A DNA stretch of 64,000 nucleotides, from NCBI GenBank assembly GCA_017893485.1, contig CM030362.1:36525565-36589564 (forward strand). The letters are read 5' to 3'. This DNA comes from Hemerocallis citrina. Its lineage: Eukaryota; Streptophyta; Magnoliopsida; Asparagales; Asphodelaceae. Below are positions 21,674-33,121 of this stretch, one piece after another. The notes below the pieces were generated by a model that worked only from the letters and a program-made list of their open reading frames with translations, made no database searches and had not been told where the DNA came from. Numbering within the stretch: the first letter of the stretch is position 1; every line of letters begins with the position of its first letter. The position numbers and the translations under genes are program-made.

Positions 21674-22600
21674 ATTTGCTTAGATCACCTATCAAAGTAT
21701 AAGCAAACAAGTAAGTTTGATAGGTACTCACTTAACACAAAATTTGTAAATTTGTTTGTGATGGTTCTATACTGTGTGTTCTTGATTACAGACTCAATTT
21801 TGTACTTTGTAATATCATATAGAGCACATATATCAATGTTGTTAAGTTGTACCAAGCTCTGAACCAAGTTCAATATTTTGACAAACAATATACAATATAG
21901 CACAAGCTGAAGTAGTGCATTTATAAAGTATGCAATATGTTCTGTTCCACATCCTAATAGGCCACATTTAAGAATTGAGGGATTGATATTATCACCCAAA
22001 AAAATAGAAGAATTGAGGGACTAAAATGATTTCATGCATGCTATTCATGTGTCCAACGTTCATAACCAAGTCGACAGAGAAATTTAATTTCATAAAGAAA
22101 TTGATACCAGAACAAATGGTGACTACAACGCCTACACACACCAGAACAAATTTAATCTAAGGAAACAGATACATGACTAAGATAGGGGACCAACATATGT
22201 TCATTAACAAAGAAGTATCCTAGCAGTTATTCAAAACTCAACTCGACATGGTAAGCCTACAGAAAATTTCAATTTCCCTTGGCGAAGTTCTTAGTAAAAT
22301 AAGAAGTAAATCGTCAAATAAGAGACATATATAATTTTAGTTATGCTGATAACTTCTGAATCGTAACTAGAACCAAAGGCAAGTCTATAGATCATGGTAG
22401 ACACAATTCAGTTATATTCAATTATAGAACACATTTTAACAGTTGTTTTCATTCACAACAGCCAATGTGTTCTATGTGCTCTATATTCCTAAAAAGATAT
22501 CCAATTCCTCAAAAATATCTCAATAAACAAACAACCTATTTGGGTCACATTATTAACAACAAGTGCAAAGAAATTGTAATCAAGACCAACAATCAACCAA
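21674..22600. other. Upstream region of PMD gene inside MULE
   Basis: AT-rich non-coding sequence between the PMD start and the terminal repeat. It probably holds a leader intron: in the terminal repeat a - strand donor-like CGAGATATGCC follows the CCCTAA-rich leader. No other gene seen. Confidence 0.4.
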
Positions 22601-23168
22601 CACAATACTATACTAGGCATATCTCGTTAGGATTTGGAGTTTGGAGTTGATATGGAGATTTCCAAATTCTTTACGAATGGCGGAGATTTGGCGATTAGAA
22701 GATCTGTGAGGAGGGAGATCGGGTGGGGAAGAAGGATACTTGGATTAATTGAATTTGGGGAGAGAAACTAGGGTTTAGGGTTTAGGGTTTTGGGGAGTAG
22801 GGTTCGGCCGCTATTGGGGAAGAAGGGGAGAAGAAGAGATGTTCTAATAAAAGTAAATAGGGAAACAGTGGGTATTCGTAAGTTAGAAGCCTTCGGGGGG
22901 ACCCACATGAGGTCGCGAATGCCACAGCGACCTCAGTTAGAAGAGGTCGCTAGTGGCACTAGCGACCACTTCAATAACCCTTCAGCCTTCATCCCTTTCG
23001 TACACAGCCAAGTGTGGGGATACAAAATTCCTATCTATGAAGAGGCTGCTATTCCCAATAGCGGCCGTTGCTGACGTGGCAGAGGCTAGCCCACCAACGC
23101 TAATAGTTTGGGACTTGGCCCAAAAATGCAAATACTATCAAAAAGTAGCCTAGTACGGCAAAATTTTC
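22600..23168. repeat. Long terminal inverted repeat of MULE copy 1 (right end)
   Basis: Homologous over most of its length to the ends of the 45105-55818 element. It includes short hairpins AGGTCGCGAATGCCACAGCGACCT and GGTCGCTAGTGGCACTAGCGACC (about 22911-22970) and the terminal GTACGGCAAAATTTTC. Confidence 0.65.
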
Positions 23169-23206
23169 ATTTAATTCGGGATACCCGAAGCTCACTCGTA
23201 AAGTAG

Positions 23207-23599
23207 GTGATTACAGAAAAAAGGAAAAAGGAAAAAGGAAAAAGGAAAACACCTCCAAGGCGACACAATCTTTCTCTCTCTAGTTCAGCACGAAGAGGAG
23301 TAGGACTCATGGGAGGAAAGCAAGCTATGGGATTTGGAGGTCACCTCTTGTTCAGATCGAGTTCGTGTGATCTTGTCTACTTTCCATAGTAGCTTACTAT
23401 TGCCGCTTGTGTTCAAGGCATAGTGTGGGGATTTGTCTGCAATCCCTTGTATCTTTTTTTCTGCTTTGCTAGAATTTAAATGGTTGTAGTAAGTGGTTTC
23501 CGATGGTAGTTTCTATCTACTGTAATTAGTACTAGTATGTTTCTTTAATTTTGCATTAATAAAGTGGGACTGGGTCATCTTTTTATCGAAAAAAAAAAT
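23207..23599 (+). mobile_element. Probable 5'-truncated LINE 3' end
   Basis: Non-coding stretch ending GCATTAATAAAGTGGGACTGGGTCATCTTTTTATCGA10, like plant L1 3' untranslated ends, followed by a (CT)n run. It begins near a (GAAAAAG)n run. No reverse transcriptase segment remains and no target duplication was seen. Confidence 0.35.
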
Positions 23600-25535
23600 C
23601 TCTCTCTCTCTCTCTCTCTCTCCCTCTCGCTTTTCGTCATGGCATTTGGAAGTTAAAACGTCGTCTCTAACCTGCATTCATTCCACTGCTTTGTGTTTGT
23701 GCAGGGAAAAAAGCTCAGGCAGCTGCTGGGTTCTGGTTTTCGGTTACCTTTCATTGTTGCCCACCAACTGTTCGATCAATTTCCTCTTTGGTTCGATCTT
23801 TCCTCGCTCGTTCTTTATGTTTCCATTTTGTATTCTTATTTCTTGATTCACTTCATTTGGATTTTTAGACCGTGTAGTACTTAAAACATTAAATGGTAAG
23901 CACCTGTCGTTATAGTTATTATTAGATAATTAGACTAATTTCAATGACTTTACATTCGTGATGAGAAAGATAATGGTGGAAGTGGAACATTCCCAGAATG
24001 AAAATCACATCCCACAATCGAATGCTGAAGGATTGCTAATTTGTGTTTATTTTTGATTCCATATAAACTAGAAAGATATTAGGATCAATGTGTTTGAAAG
24101 CAAAATTTTATGCGTTGCAAGCCAAGGACTCTTCAATTTGTTGGTTAATACTTAATAATCGTGATCTTCAGCAAACAGTCAATATGAGGCTACAGGGAAG
24201 CTGAATTCTTTTAGTTTTGGTACGTTAAATTAAACCTCAGTGTAATAATTTATAAACTAAGAAGCATGACGAAAACAACGACATGAGCAGTTGAGCATAT
24301 AACGACAACAATGCGCTGACACATAAAAAATTGTAAAGTACTACAGAGAAATAGTAAGCATCATTTCAGATACTGCCCAATTCAAGTATCCGGACCCTTG
24401 TTTAAAGGATCAGCTGGTCCCGATGTAGATCAGCCGGATCGGATCGGTTTTGGAGGGGAGTGATCCAATCCTCCTCTAAAAATTAGGGATAGGCGATCCA
24501 AATTGGGGATCGGCCCTAGATGGATGTGGGATAAGAAGGATCGGACTGATCCATGACGATACCACCAATCGGACTAAAAATATAAATAAATCAACCAATT
24601 AATTTTTAAAAATTAAATTATTTTATTTAATAATAGTAAATATTGAAATAGAATTTGTATTGCAGAAAAATACCTAACACTAAAAATCTGATAGACTATC
24701 TGGTATTGCCGATTTAGCTGATACAAATTCCTGATACAAATTCCGATACCAAAAATCTTGGCAACTTGATATCGTCCCTCTACCGAGATTTTGAATCTTG
24801 TTCCAGTCATATCCGAAACAACACTGTTTTCATGTGTCAGTGTTGGTATTTCATAGTCTACAAATGATAAAAATGTCAATACTCAATACATTGAGTAATT
24901 GGATTTTTTCCTGTGCAATACAGATGGAAATTTGAACAATTAAAATTGTTTTCTTCTCGTACAATACAGATAAAAATTTGAACAATTCATAGTTAGTTGA
25001 GACCTTTGTGTACGCTTGACATCATGCTTCAGCAAATGAATTGGGGAGTTCATATTGCCTTACTTTCAAACTGATTCAGCATATTAACTTATTCTTCGAG
25101 TTTGATGAAGAATCTGTTGTTAGACTGCTTCTTTAATAAAGCAGGCCACCATAAGACCCTGCAAGTCAATGTTCTCTATGTTAACCAACACTGAAAAAAT
25201 ATCTAAAGAAACAATACTTCGAATATTAAAGATTAATTAGACAAGTATGCAATTGATTCTTAAAAATCTTTTGAACAGGAGTGGAATATGCTTTACAGAA
25301 CCAGTTCAAGTATCTGATAGATACTTTAACTGCTTTATCTTCCTTAAATTTGATAATTCATCCCATAAATGCAAAATGTGTCAAAGAGTAACAAAGACAA
25401 AGTGTAATTCTGATGCATGAAGTATAGAAATCACATGTTTCTTATGATTTGTGAGTGCTTTATATTCAGATTCTCAATGGTTAGATTTCATAATGATTGG
25501 TATGCATTATAGTTCCGAAGAAACTTTTTGGCAAG
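23600..25535. other. Intergenic, no recognised feature
   Basis: AT-rich sequence with scattered short frames. A GGATCGG/CCGATCC-rich patch at about 24375-24560 looks like decayed local duplication. I see no gene, RNA or complete transposon. Confidence 0.4.
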
Positions 25536-25539
25536 AGAA

Positions 25540-27447
25540 CGAGGTCTCAATCGGGACATGTTCATGTCTGATTGGTAGGTACCTGCGGTGTCTCTCGTGT
25601 TAAGGAGCTTGAAGTTGGCGTTTGTGTCAGTGATGGGGGCGACGGCGGTTGTGGTCGCGAGTGGCGGCGTTGACAAACGATGTACAAGCGAGGGAATGAG
25701 AGAGTTGGCATGGGAAACAAACAATGTTAGGTTGACCGTTGGCTCCTCCTCTTCCCTCCCTTCCCCATCAAAATATCGATTTTTTTTTCTGAATTGACCA
25801 ACTTTTCGAAACTATTTTTCACCCACTTTCCAAACTAATTCCTATGGTAGACCACTTCCCAAACTATTTGGGAACTGCAACATCAATACATTTATATTTG
25901 GGCTAAGAGACTCAAAGACTTGGTAAAAAAAACTGCTAAGTCAAAATGTGTTTATGACCGCAGTAGCCAACTGCGTTTATGTTACCGCTGGAAACTGCGG
26001 CCTCAGTATACTAGAGGCTGCATTATATAAATTTTTTGTCATTTGGATAAGGGAAGATATTTTGGAACTTTTTCATGAATTAAAAGAAATGACTCAATTT
26101 TGACATTCAGTTCAGATTGGGCGGGTGCCTGAGGTTTCTCTCGTGTCAGTTTGGCTTGGAGGTGGCGTTTGTGTTACCGTTGGGGTTGACGGCAGTTACA
26201 GTTGCGGTTAGGGGTGACAGTGACGATGGACAAGCTAGGTGATGAGAGAAAGGACTTAGTTTTTATATATTCAGGTCACATGGGGTGGGTGTCTGTTGTT
26301 TATCTCGTATCATTGAGCTTGGATATGGCGTTGGTGTTACCGTTGCGGGCGACGACATATGTGGTTGCAGATGACAGTGACAGTGAATGGTGGACAAGCT
26401 AGGAGATGAGAGAAATGACTCAGTTTTGACATATTTGTGTCATATTGAGTGGGTGCGTGAGGTTTCTCTCGTGTCAGTGGGCTTGGATGTGGTGTTGGTG
26501 TTATCGTCAGGGTCGGCCCTGAGTTCCGAGGGGCCCTAGGCCAACTTCCGAAATGGGCCCCCCCCTGCCCCATATATAAAAAAAAAAAAAAATTACGCGC
26601 GAAACGCGTGCCTATATTTACAAGGGAAGTTTGAAATCGGGGGCCCCAAAAATGGCGAATTCCGCAGGGGCCCGAGGCGGCCGCCTTACCCGCCTTCATA
26701 TCAGGGCCGGCCCTGGTTACCGTTTGGGGGGGCGACAACAGTTGCGGATGACAGTTCGGGGGATGGTGGACAAGCTAGGAGATAAGAGAAATGACTCAAT
26801 TTTGACATATTCGTGTCAGATTGAGTGGGTTCCTGTGGTTTCTCTCATGTCAATGGCTTGGTGGTGGGTTTGTGTTACTGTTGGGGGTGACAGCAGTTGC
26901 GGTTGTGGGTAACAGTAGACAGTAGACAAGCTAGGTGGTGAGAGAAAGTGCTTAATTTTAACATATTCAGGTCATATTGGGTGGGTATCTCAGTATCTGA
27001 GGCTTATGTGGTATCAATGAGCTTATGAGCTTGGACGTAGCGTTTGTGTTATCGTTGAGGATGACAACAGTTGGGGTTGTGGATGGCGGTGATTGTGGAC
27101 GGTGGAAAAGCTAGGGAATGAGTGAAATGGCTCAATTTGGACCTATTCACGTCAGATTGGCTGGTTGCTTCCATTTTTTGGGGGCGAATTGGGATTTGCT
27201 TTGGCTGGGTTGGGGGATAAGTATAATTAAAATTTGTTGTATTATATGCATGCAAGTTGTTATTATTTTTTTGCATAAAACTCTCTTGTATGGAGTGGGT
27301 AATTATTTTGCGGAGAATAATTTTCATGACCCAGTTTGTTGGGTTTCATGAATTTCATACTCCATCTTGTGGTTGTATCTTTCGTTAAACTTTTTTTAAT
27401 GGAATGCGGGAGAATTTTTCCCACCGTTAATGATTTTTAAAAAAAAA
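25540..27447 (+). repeat. Composite retroposon with 160-180 bp tandem units
   Basis: A related unit lies at about 25540-25720; a MULE-end-like stretch (25795-26060, CCACTTTCCAAACTA) interrupts. About five units follow from 26090 to 27160, each containing GGTTTCTCTCGTGTCA, GCTTGGATNTGGCGTT, GACAACAGTTGCGG and GGACAAGCTAGG.GATGAGAGAAATG. Spacing between GATGAGAGAA-type marks is about 158-177 bp once the inserted MITE is removed. The block ends in the 3' module shared with 2205-2374 and 5338-5505 and an A-tail ending at 27447. No coding function recognised. Confidence 0.65.
26508..26715. mobile_element. hAT MITE, 208 bp, 8-bp TSD
   Basis: Ends are CAGGGTCGGCCCTG at the left and CAGGGCCGGCCCTG at the right, with subterminal GGGGCCC blocks on both sides. 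Flanks are gttatcgt (26500-26507) and gttaccgt (26716-26723), an 8-bp duplication with one change, as made by hAT transposases. It sits inside one tandem unit, and the unit reads through when the element is removed. Confidence 0.85.
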
Positions 27448-27624
27448 CCAATACGGTTCGACGTTGTTGTGCCAGTGTCGTATATTAATTTGGCATGTCA
27501 TTACAATCAACATTTGTAAATGATATGAGTACAAAAAAATATTAACATATTCGTAGAAATGGTTAGATGACTTGAGAAAACAACTCATATTTTCTTGGAA
27601 AAAGTTGCATTTGAGGCCCCTAAG

Positions 27625-28373
27625 AGCATCCACAATGGTGTTTCTCATTTTTTTAAAAATGGCTGCTACAGTAATAGCAAATAGCGAATTGTTCTGCAGT
27701 GGTGGTTTGCTATATTTTTCTCATTTTTAAAAAAAATTTGCGTGGGACGGTATAACATATACCGTCGCGCAATTTTTTTTTAAAAAAATCGGAGGGACGG
27801 TACATGTTGTACCGTCTCTCGTTTAAAATAAATAAATAAATAAATTTAATTACTGATTAACTATTAAAATATATTAATTAAATAAAATAAATAATATAAT
27901 AATACCTAAACCTAATTAAAAGCTAACTAAACCTAATTAATTAACCTAAACCTACCCACGTGACCTCCCCAATTCAAGGACGGTACAACATGTACCGTTC
28001 GAGAATTTTTAAAATTTATTTTTTTCAATCCGACGAATCTTGGACATTGATTTAAAATAAAAAAAATTTAAAATATAAAAAAATATGGGACGGTATATGT
28101 TATACCGTCCGACCCCCATTTAAAAAATATAAATAAATAAAAATTTTGGGACGGTATATGTTATACCGTCCGAAGCGATTAAAAAAATTTAAAATAAGAG
28201 GGACGGTATATGTTGTACCGTCCTCTATAATTTGAGAATCGCTATTTTGTTTCTCATTTTTGAGAATCGACTGTAGCCCATTTGCCAAAATATGGTAAAA
28301 TAGAAAACTATTGCAGTGATCTATTTGCCAAAAAATGGCAAATTGGCAAATATACAAAACGACTGTGGATGCT
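27625..28373. mobile_element. MITE-like element with six 21-bp palindromes
   Basis: Terminal inverted repeats AGCATCCACA at the left and TGTGGATGCT at the right bound 749 AT-rich bases. Inside are six copies of the palindrome GACGGTAYA-N3-TRTACCGTC at 27746, 27796, 27979, 28089, 28150 and 28202. The subterminal parts are rich in TTTGCCAAAA/TTTTTGGCAAA. No coding sequence. The target duplication is unclear (TAA on both sides is possible), so superfamily is not set. Confidence 0.65.
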
Positions 28374-28473
28374 AATCTGCTATACTTTCCCAGTAAGATA
28401 GAGAGATGTGCTATGCTAATTTGTTATAGACAGACTACAAACTAAAGCAAAAGCAAAATGCCTATAATTGTGA

Positions 28474-28650
28474 TTTTTTTTTTTTTTTTTTTTTTTTGTG
28501 AGGTAAAAGGTGGAATAATGTCACCCTGTTTTATTAATAAGAAATTAATAAAACAATCCCGGTATACCGGGAGAGATACAAAAGTACATAGCAGGAAATA
28601 AAATGCAGTGCAGGAAATAAAACATAAACCCTCAACAAAACCCTGGGGGG
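28474..28650 (-). mobile_element. 5'-truncated retroposon with A-tail and 10-bp TSD
   Basis: A T24 run (28474-28497), an A-tail on the - strand, opens 177 bp that are flanked by ataattgtga at 28464-28473 and 28651-28660. This is the signature of a truncated LINE or SINE insertion on the - strand. Its 3' sequence (TTATTAATAAAACAGGGTG on the - strand) resembles plant L1 tails. Confidence 0.7.
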
Positions 28651-28947
28651 ATAATTGTGAAATGTTGACAATGTCTATTTCATTTTTTTTCTACTTACTT
28701 TATGCTCTTGGATTTTGATTTCATTAACATCTACTTCTCATGTGCACCGAACTTCTCAAAAGTGAATACAGAGAGGATCTTTTCTCAAATGTTTAAGAGA
28801 GTTTGTTTGTCTCTATGCGTTATCAAGGTACAATTAGCAAGTTAAATATATTCATAGATATGTACTCCTATAATAATACTGACTTTTGCTTTGTTATAAT
28901 ATTGATTGTTAAGTTGTATAGAGATTATATATAAGAGTATCCAACAA

Positions 28948-29021
28948 GCACCAGTGGTAGAATATATAGTACCCTGCCAGCGTAGAGTACAAACACCTGG
29001 GTTCAATTCCAGGCTGGTGCA
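28948..29021 (+). pseudogene. tRNA-Gly(GCC)-like sequence, degenerate
   Basis: The acceptor arm is intact (GCACCAG with CTGGTGC), as is the T arm (CCTGG-GTTCAAT-TCCAGG), and the anticodon loop region CTGCCA contains GCC. The D arm is damaged: the usual D-loop block is missing and a TATA is inserted, and the anticodon stem pairs poorly. A T8 run four bases downstream could end Pol III transcription. It is either a decayed tRNA-Gly gene or a tRNA-derived fragment. Confidence 0.6.
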
Positions 29022-29199
29022 ATCTTTTTTTTCGATTCATATTTATGCAATCTTTTTTTTTTCTTTTCCATTGATGTTTAAACTAATTGTACATATAGAC
29101 TACAATTCATTGATGTTATCTACATCAAACACAAAAATTGTTGGACAAAATAAACCCCAATCCCAAAAAATACAACGACAAATACTGTAACAGACAAAC

Positions 29200-30135
29200 T
29201 CAAAGCCTAAGAACACCCAAATTGATCAAAAGTGGAAACACCAAAAGCACCACCAACAGTATCACCAACATCACCGCAATGCAAAACCACTTCCTTGAGC
29301 TTGACTGGTGCTCCTTTGCCACCTCCAACTCCACCGTCCCCCTCCGCACGAACGAGCTGGCGTACGCGACATGACTCTCTATATCATTCAGCTGATGCCC
29401 CTGCGACTCCACCAGCGCGGCCATGTCCAGAAACACCTGGTGCAAATCCATCAAACTCTTCTCTATATCCTTAACTGCATCATGCCTTTCCTGTATCTCC
29501 ATAATAGCATCCATCACCTGCCCTCTCCCTTGATCCTGTATCGCCTTCTGCAAAAAATTCTCGCTCTCTCCTGTTGCTATCAATGTTTCAATCGTATCCT
29601 CGTCAGCTTGCTTCCCTGTAACTGTGAAGTATCTCCTACCAACTGTTTCTTTATATTCAGCCGCAATATTTGCTCTGAGACCCTGGAAGTCGTTCATCAC
29701 GTCTTTCAGTTTTTTTCCTAGGCCGCCTACCACGGAAGTCCGTGTCCGGTCTGCAGAGCTCCCAGGGCCACAGCCGGGAATCTTACGATTGGCTGCATTG
29801 GACTTGTCCAGGGCTTCCAGCTTTCCCTTGACCATTTTAGCATTTCGGAGAACCTGTTCAATGTCCTTGTCCATTCGGGCGCGCAGGTTCTTCATCATGT
29901 TGGCATTGTGGGCTGTTTTTGTCTCCTCGTTCACATCCTGAAGCTGTTTGTAGAGTTTCTCAAGGCCTTTGATGTCCTCTTTTACGGCTTCTACGTCTTC
30001 AAAGAACCTCTCGAGGTTGATTGTTTCTTTTCCGGGATCGTTGCCCGCAGCGCCGCTCTCCATATCATCAAGACGGACCTGTTCTTTGAGATCCGTGTAT
30101 TTCCGGAAGGAGGAGGCGGAGAAGAGGTCGTTCAT
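29200..30135 (-). CDS. SYP12-clade plasma-membrane syntaxin (Qa-SNARE), SYP124/125-like
   Basis: Single exon, 311 aa. Qa-SNARE that sits on the plasma membrane and pairs with SNAP33 and VAMP72 proteins to fuse secretory vesicles. N-terminus [19 protein letters not shown] with DDMESG matches the pollen SYP124/125 type rather than SYP121 or SYP132. The Habc three-helix domain (about 35-165) includes [17 protein letters not shown]. The SNARE helix (about 210-270) includes [20 protein letters not shown], with the zero-layer Gln at residue 245 (LVESQG). One C-terminal membrane anchor (about 283-306) follows SSRKW. Length is normal and no break is seen. The nearest upstream DNA (30136-30615) is free of repeats and holds a possible promoter. 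Exact paralogue assignment is inferred from the N-terminus. Confidence 0.93.
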   Translation of the reverse strand: MNDLFSASSFRKYTDLKEQVRLDDMESGAAGNDPGKETINLERFFEDVEAVKEDIKGLEKLYKQLQDVNEETKTAHNANMMKNLRARMDKDIEQVLRNAKMVKGKLEALDKSNAANRKIPGCGPGSSADRTRTSVVGGLGKKLKDVMNDFQGLRANIAAEYKETVGRRYFTVTGKQADEDTIETLIATGESENFLQKAIQDQGRGQVMDAIMEIQERHDAVKDIEKSLMDLHQVFLDMAALVESQGHQLNDIESHVAYASSFVRRGTVELEVAKEHQSSSRKWFCIAVMLVILLVVLLVFPLLINLGVLRL

Positions 30136-30237
30136 TCTGTTCCGAAATGGATGGTTGTTTTTGTTGGTTTTTTATTAGGGGGACAGGAGTCTCACTCCCA
30201 TTACAATATGGGAGGAGGGAGGGTAAACAATTTGATC

Positions 30238-30247
30238 GATATATAGT
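30238..30247 (-). promoter_or_regulatory. Possible TATA box of the syntaxin gene
   Basis: CTATATATCG on the - strand lies about 105 bp before the syntaxin ATG, a normal distance for a plant core promoter with a short 5' UTR. CT/GA-rich DNA flanks it. Motif only. Confidence 0.35.
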
Positions 30248-30615
30248 TGAGATTGGAGGATTGGAGGATTGGAGGATTGTATTGTATTATTATTTTCGAG
30301 GGGGAGAGAGAGAGAAGAAAGATAGAAGGGGAAATTGGTGGAATGTGGATTGAAGACAGAATGGGGAGTTAGAAGAGTGTGCCACTTGGTGGGTGGTTGA
30401 AGTTGGATTAGGGTTCCTACAAATGCTGACATCCAGAGAGAAAATGGATGGACTTGGTTTGAAATTGAGAGGGAACTGCTTTAATTTAAGTCAAGAAGGG
30501 TCAAGGATTAAACATTTGTACAATTTAGAGCAACTATTTCTATTCTTATTGTTCGCTTCACTTGTTTGTTTTCTGGTTAATTGGAGACTTGCACTTTGGA
30601 AAGCATCTTTACATT

Positions 30616-31239
30616 TGTAAAGATACTATGTTCTTTCATATTCATTCATCTGATAGCACTTGTAATGCTAATAACGGAACACACACTACAAGAAATGGAA
30701 ACGTTCAAGACTTAAATGCACCAAGAACAAGCCACCACAATGTTCGTAAGATCTCACAATCACAAGAACACAATAATATGCAGAATACTTCTTATTCCTC
30801 AAGAATACAAAGATTACAAAGATATCAAAACTCTCAATTTCTTTCTCGCTCTCACCTTTGAAGTACTCGACACTCACTTCTCTTGAAATTTTACAATGAC
30901 AACGACTCACCTTTTCTCACATCAGTTTTCCATTAGCCATAGAGTTTACATATATTGTTATATATATAGTTCCCAAGCAAACCCTAAAAGATATACATAA
31001 ATACAGCTAATTGAACTCGAAATCCGTAGGCCAAATATAACCTACACTTACAGCGCCGTTGCGGTCGACTGCACTTTTGGTCGGTCGACTACAATTGAGT
31101 CTTGACAAGACCCCAGAGCTGGATAGTCGACTGCAACCCCTTCAGTTGTTGTTGTCTTCCATCTTCTATCTTCGTCTTCTCCTCTTTCTCTCCCACTTCA
31201 ACTCCATGCCTACATATATTTGAGGCTACAATCCTAACA
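30616..31239 (-). repeat. 3' LTR of gag-only element copy 2
   Basis: On the - strand it begins TGTTAGGATTG and contains GTCGACTG motifs and TATATATAACAATATATG near 30955-30970. It is related to the LTR at 5754-6464. Confidence 0.8.
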
Positions 31240-31286
31240 ATATCCCACGTGAACCAAATACACAACGCTTCAAAGTTATTGTACCT

Positions 31287-33092
31287 TTACCTCGCATTAT
31301 TGCTGCCAGTCTTCCAAAATTCATGAAAGATCCAAGTACTCCTCACTCTCATGAAGAGCACCCCTACCACTCCACCACGTGGAGTGCACCAACCACCCCT
31401 CATAGGCTCATGAAGAATGTGCCCGCATAGGGCACGAATAACGGAGAAACAACCTTCCATGTCGAATTTCGTGTTACAAGACTCCCTAATTCGCAAAATC
31501 TCTGTTAACTCCGGACATGGTTCAAAACTTCTCAATGCACTCTCTGGACTAGAAGTCTCCGTGGACAACACCTCCACAAAATCTGCAGACTGCTCAATAC
31601 CTACAATCTCATTTCGATTACACTCAACGACATCACCCAGCATATCGATATCAGTGATCTCTACCTCACAAGGGCGACTTGAAGCTTCTTCTGCCATATC
31701 ACAAAGAACCCTAACCGTAGCAACGTCTTACTCTCTAGAATCTCTCTCATGGCCAGCAACTCCTACTAAATGTGTAACCTTCTCTGAGTCCGCCCTACAA
31801 CTAAAAGAATTCGGTTGCACCTCACACAATCTACTACTCGATCCTGACTGAGAGTCAACTACATAAGAAAATTTCATCATGTCTCTAAGCAAATACAACG
31901 TTCCCTCACGCGTCCCTCTTGCTATCACCCTTGAACCTGCAGCTATACACCACCCCCCAGTACCAAATGTAGTAGACAAACCCTCTTTGTTTAGCCTTCC
32001 AATCGAGGTAAAATTTTCCTTCAAGTCTGAAACATGTCTTGTCTCCCGCAAAACAATACTCTAATTATCACTAGCTTTCACGCGAACAGTACCAACTCCA
32101 CTTACAAGACACCTCTGACAGTTTTCCACGATCACATCTCCGAAAGAACCCTCTTTGTAATTCTCAAACACCTCCCTCCTCGAAGTGCAATGAAAAAAGC
32201 TTCTGAATCAATACCCCAATTTCGTATGTCCACCTCTACCCTAGCTGATAAGCATAACTCGACATTTTCAATGGATACCACATTGACTTCCTTTGATTTT
32301 GGCTTCCTTTAGTTTGTACTGCTTCTTCTTCATATATGTCTTACAACTGTGCATCATGTGATCCCTCTTGTCAATACCAACTATGTCCCATGTCGCTGTC
32401 ATCAAACCCACTCTCAGACGAACTACTCTGATCATTTCTTCTTCGACTGCTTTTAGATCTCCCACGTCTCTTCTCAACTGAAATTGTGGAATCCTTAGAA
32501 GATGATGATGAAAATCCTTCGTTTCTCACCCTTTTCACCTTCTCGTTCAGAATGCAACTCACCACATCCTGTAGAGTCGTCGAATCTGTTATTGTGTTTG
32601 TAATAGTCTGTTCCACCGTACCATAACTATCATACAAAGTAGATAGAAGTAACAATAACTTCCCCATTTTTTAAAACTTCATTCATGCAGCTTTCATCTA
32701 GTTGTAAACCATACAGTAATTATTTACATGTTCTGCTACTGAACCACCCTTCCCTTAGCTTCATATTAACCAACTTTTTCAGATGAAGAATTTGATTAGA
32801 TACCGAAAATTTCTCATACATATCCGTGATACTCTTCATAGCCTCCTTTATGGTCTTTGCTTTCGAGATATGAAATAACACATTCTTGCTCAGTCCCAAC
32901 TAAATCTGTCGTAGCTCCTTTTGATCCAAACGATTCCATTCCGCCAAGATTCGCATCCTTGTCTGCACCTTTCGGCTTCTCTCCAAACAACGGACCATCT
33001 AGATCTTTCTGATGAAGATACGCTATCATCTGAATCTTTCACATCGCGAAGTCAATCCCATTGGACCTCTCGACTATCGACTTGCTATCGGC
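31287..33092 (-). pseudogene. Gag-protease remnant of gag-only element copy 2
   Basis: Read right to left: Gag start region near 33092-33029 with [19 protein letters not shown], several frame breaks, then [18 protein letters not shown], the Arg/Ser-rich block and a damaged zinc-knuckle area near 32340-32390. Next comes a protease-like stretch with NWGIDSEAFF in place of the usual D-S-G-A, then the GAG-pre-integrase-like SIGRLNKEGLSTTFGTGGW and SRVIARGTREGTLYLLRDM (32051-31728). The final 136-residue frame (31697-31287) is the tail shared with copy 1 (for example ALRSFEPCPELTEILRIRES). Broken and not translatable as one product. Confidence 0.7.
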
Positions 33093-33121
33093 CATCACTA
33101 AACCTTTGCTCTAATGCCACT

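Larger units (their letters stand above)
18600..23168 (-). mobile_element. Mutator-like element carrying a PMD gene (copy 1)
   Basis: The right end (about 22600-23168) is the same long terminal sequence as both ends of the element at 45105-55818: the outer part reads, on the - strand, GAAAATTTTGCCGTACTAGG, then CCAAACTATTAGCGTTGGTG, CCACGTCAGCAACGGCCGCT and further in a 5'-leader with CCCTAAACCCTA. No matching left end was found; the palindrome block at 18.6-19.1 kb occupies its place, so the left boundary is a guess. No MURA transposase is visible. The only gene is the PMD protein, so the element is non-autonomous or the PMD is its cargo. Confidence 0.6.

Noticed and set aside
24375..24560. 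GGATCGG/CCGATCC-rich patch as a regulatory cluster
   Set aside because: Irregular spacing and no gene nearby; most simply decayed local duplication.
29308..29941. Plus-strand open frames across the syntaxin gene
   Set aside because: Antisense shadows of the syntaxin coding sequence.
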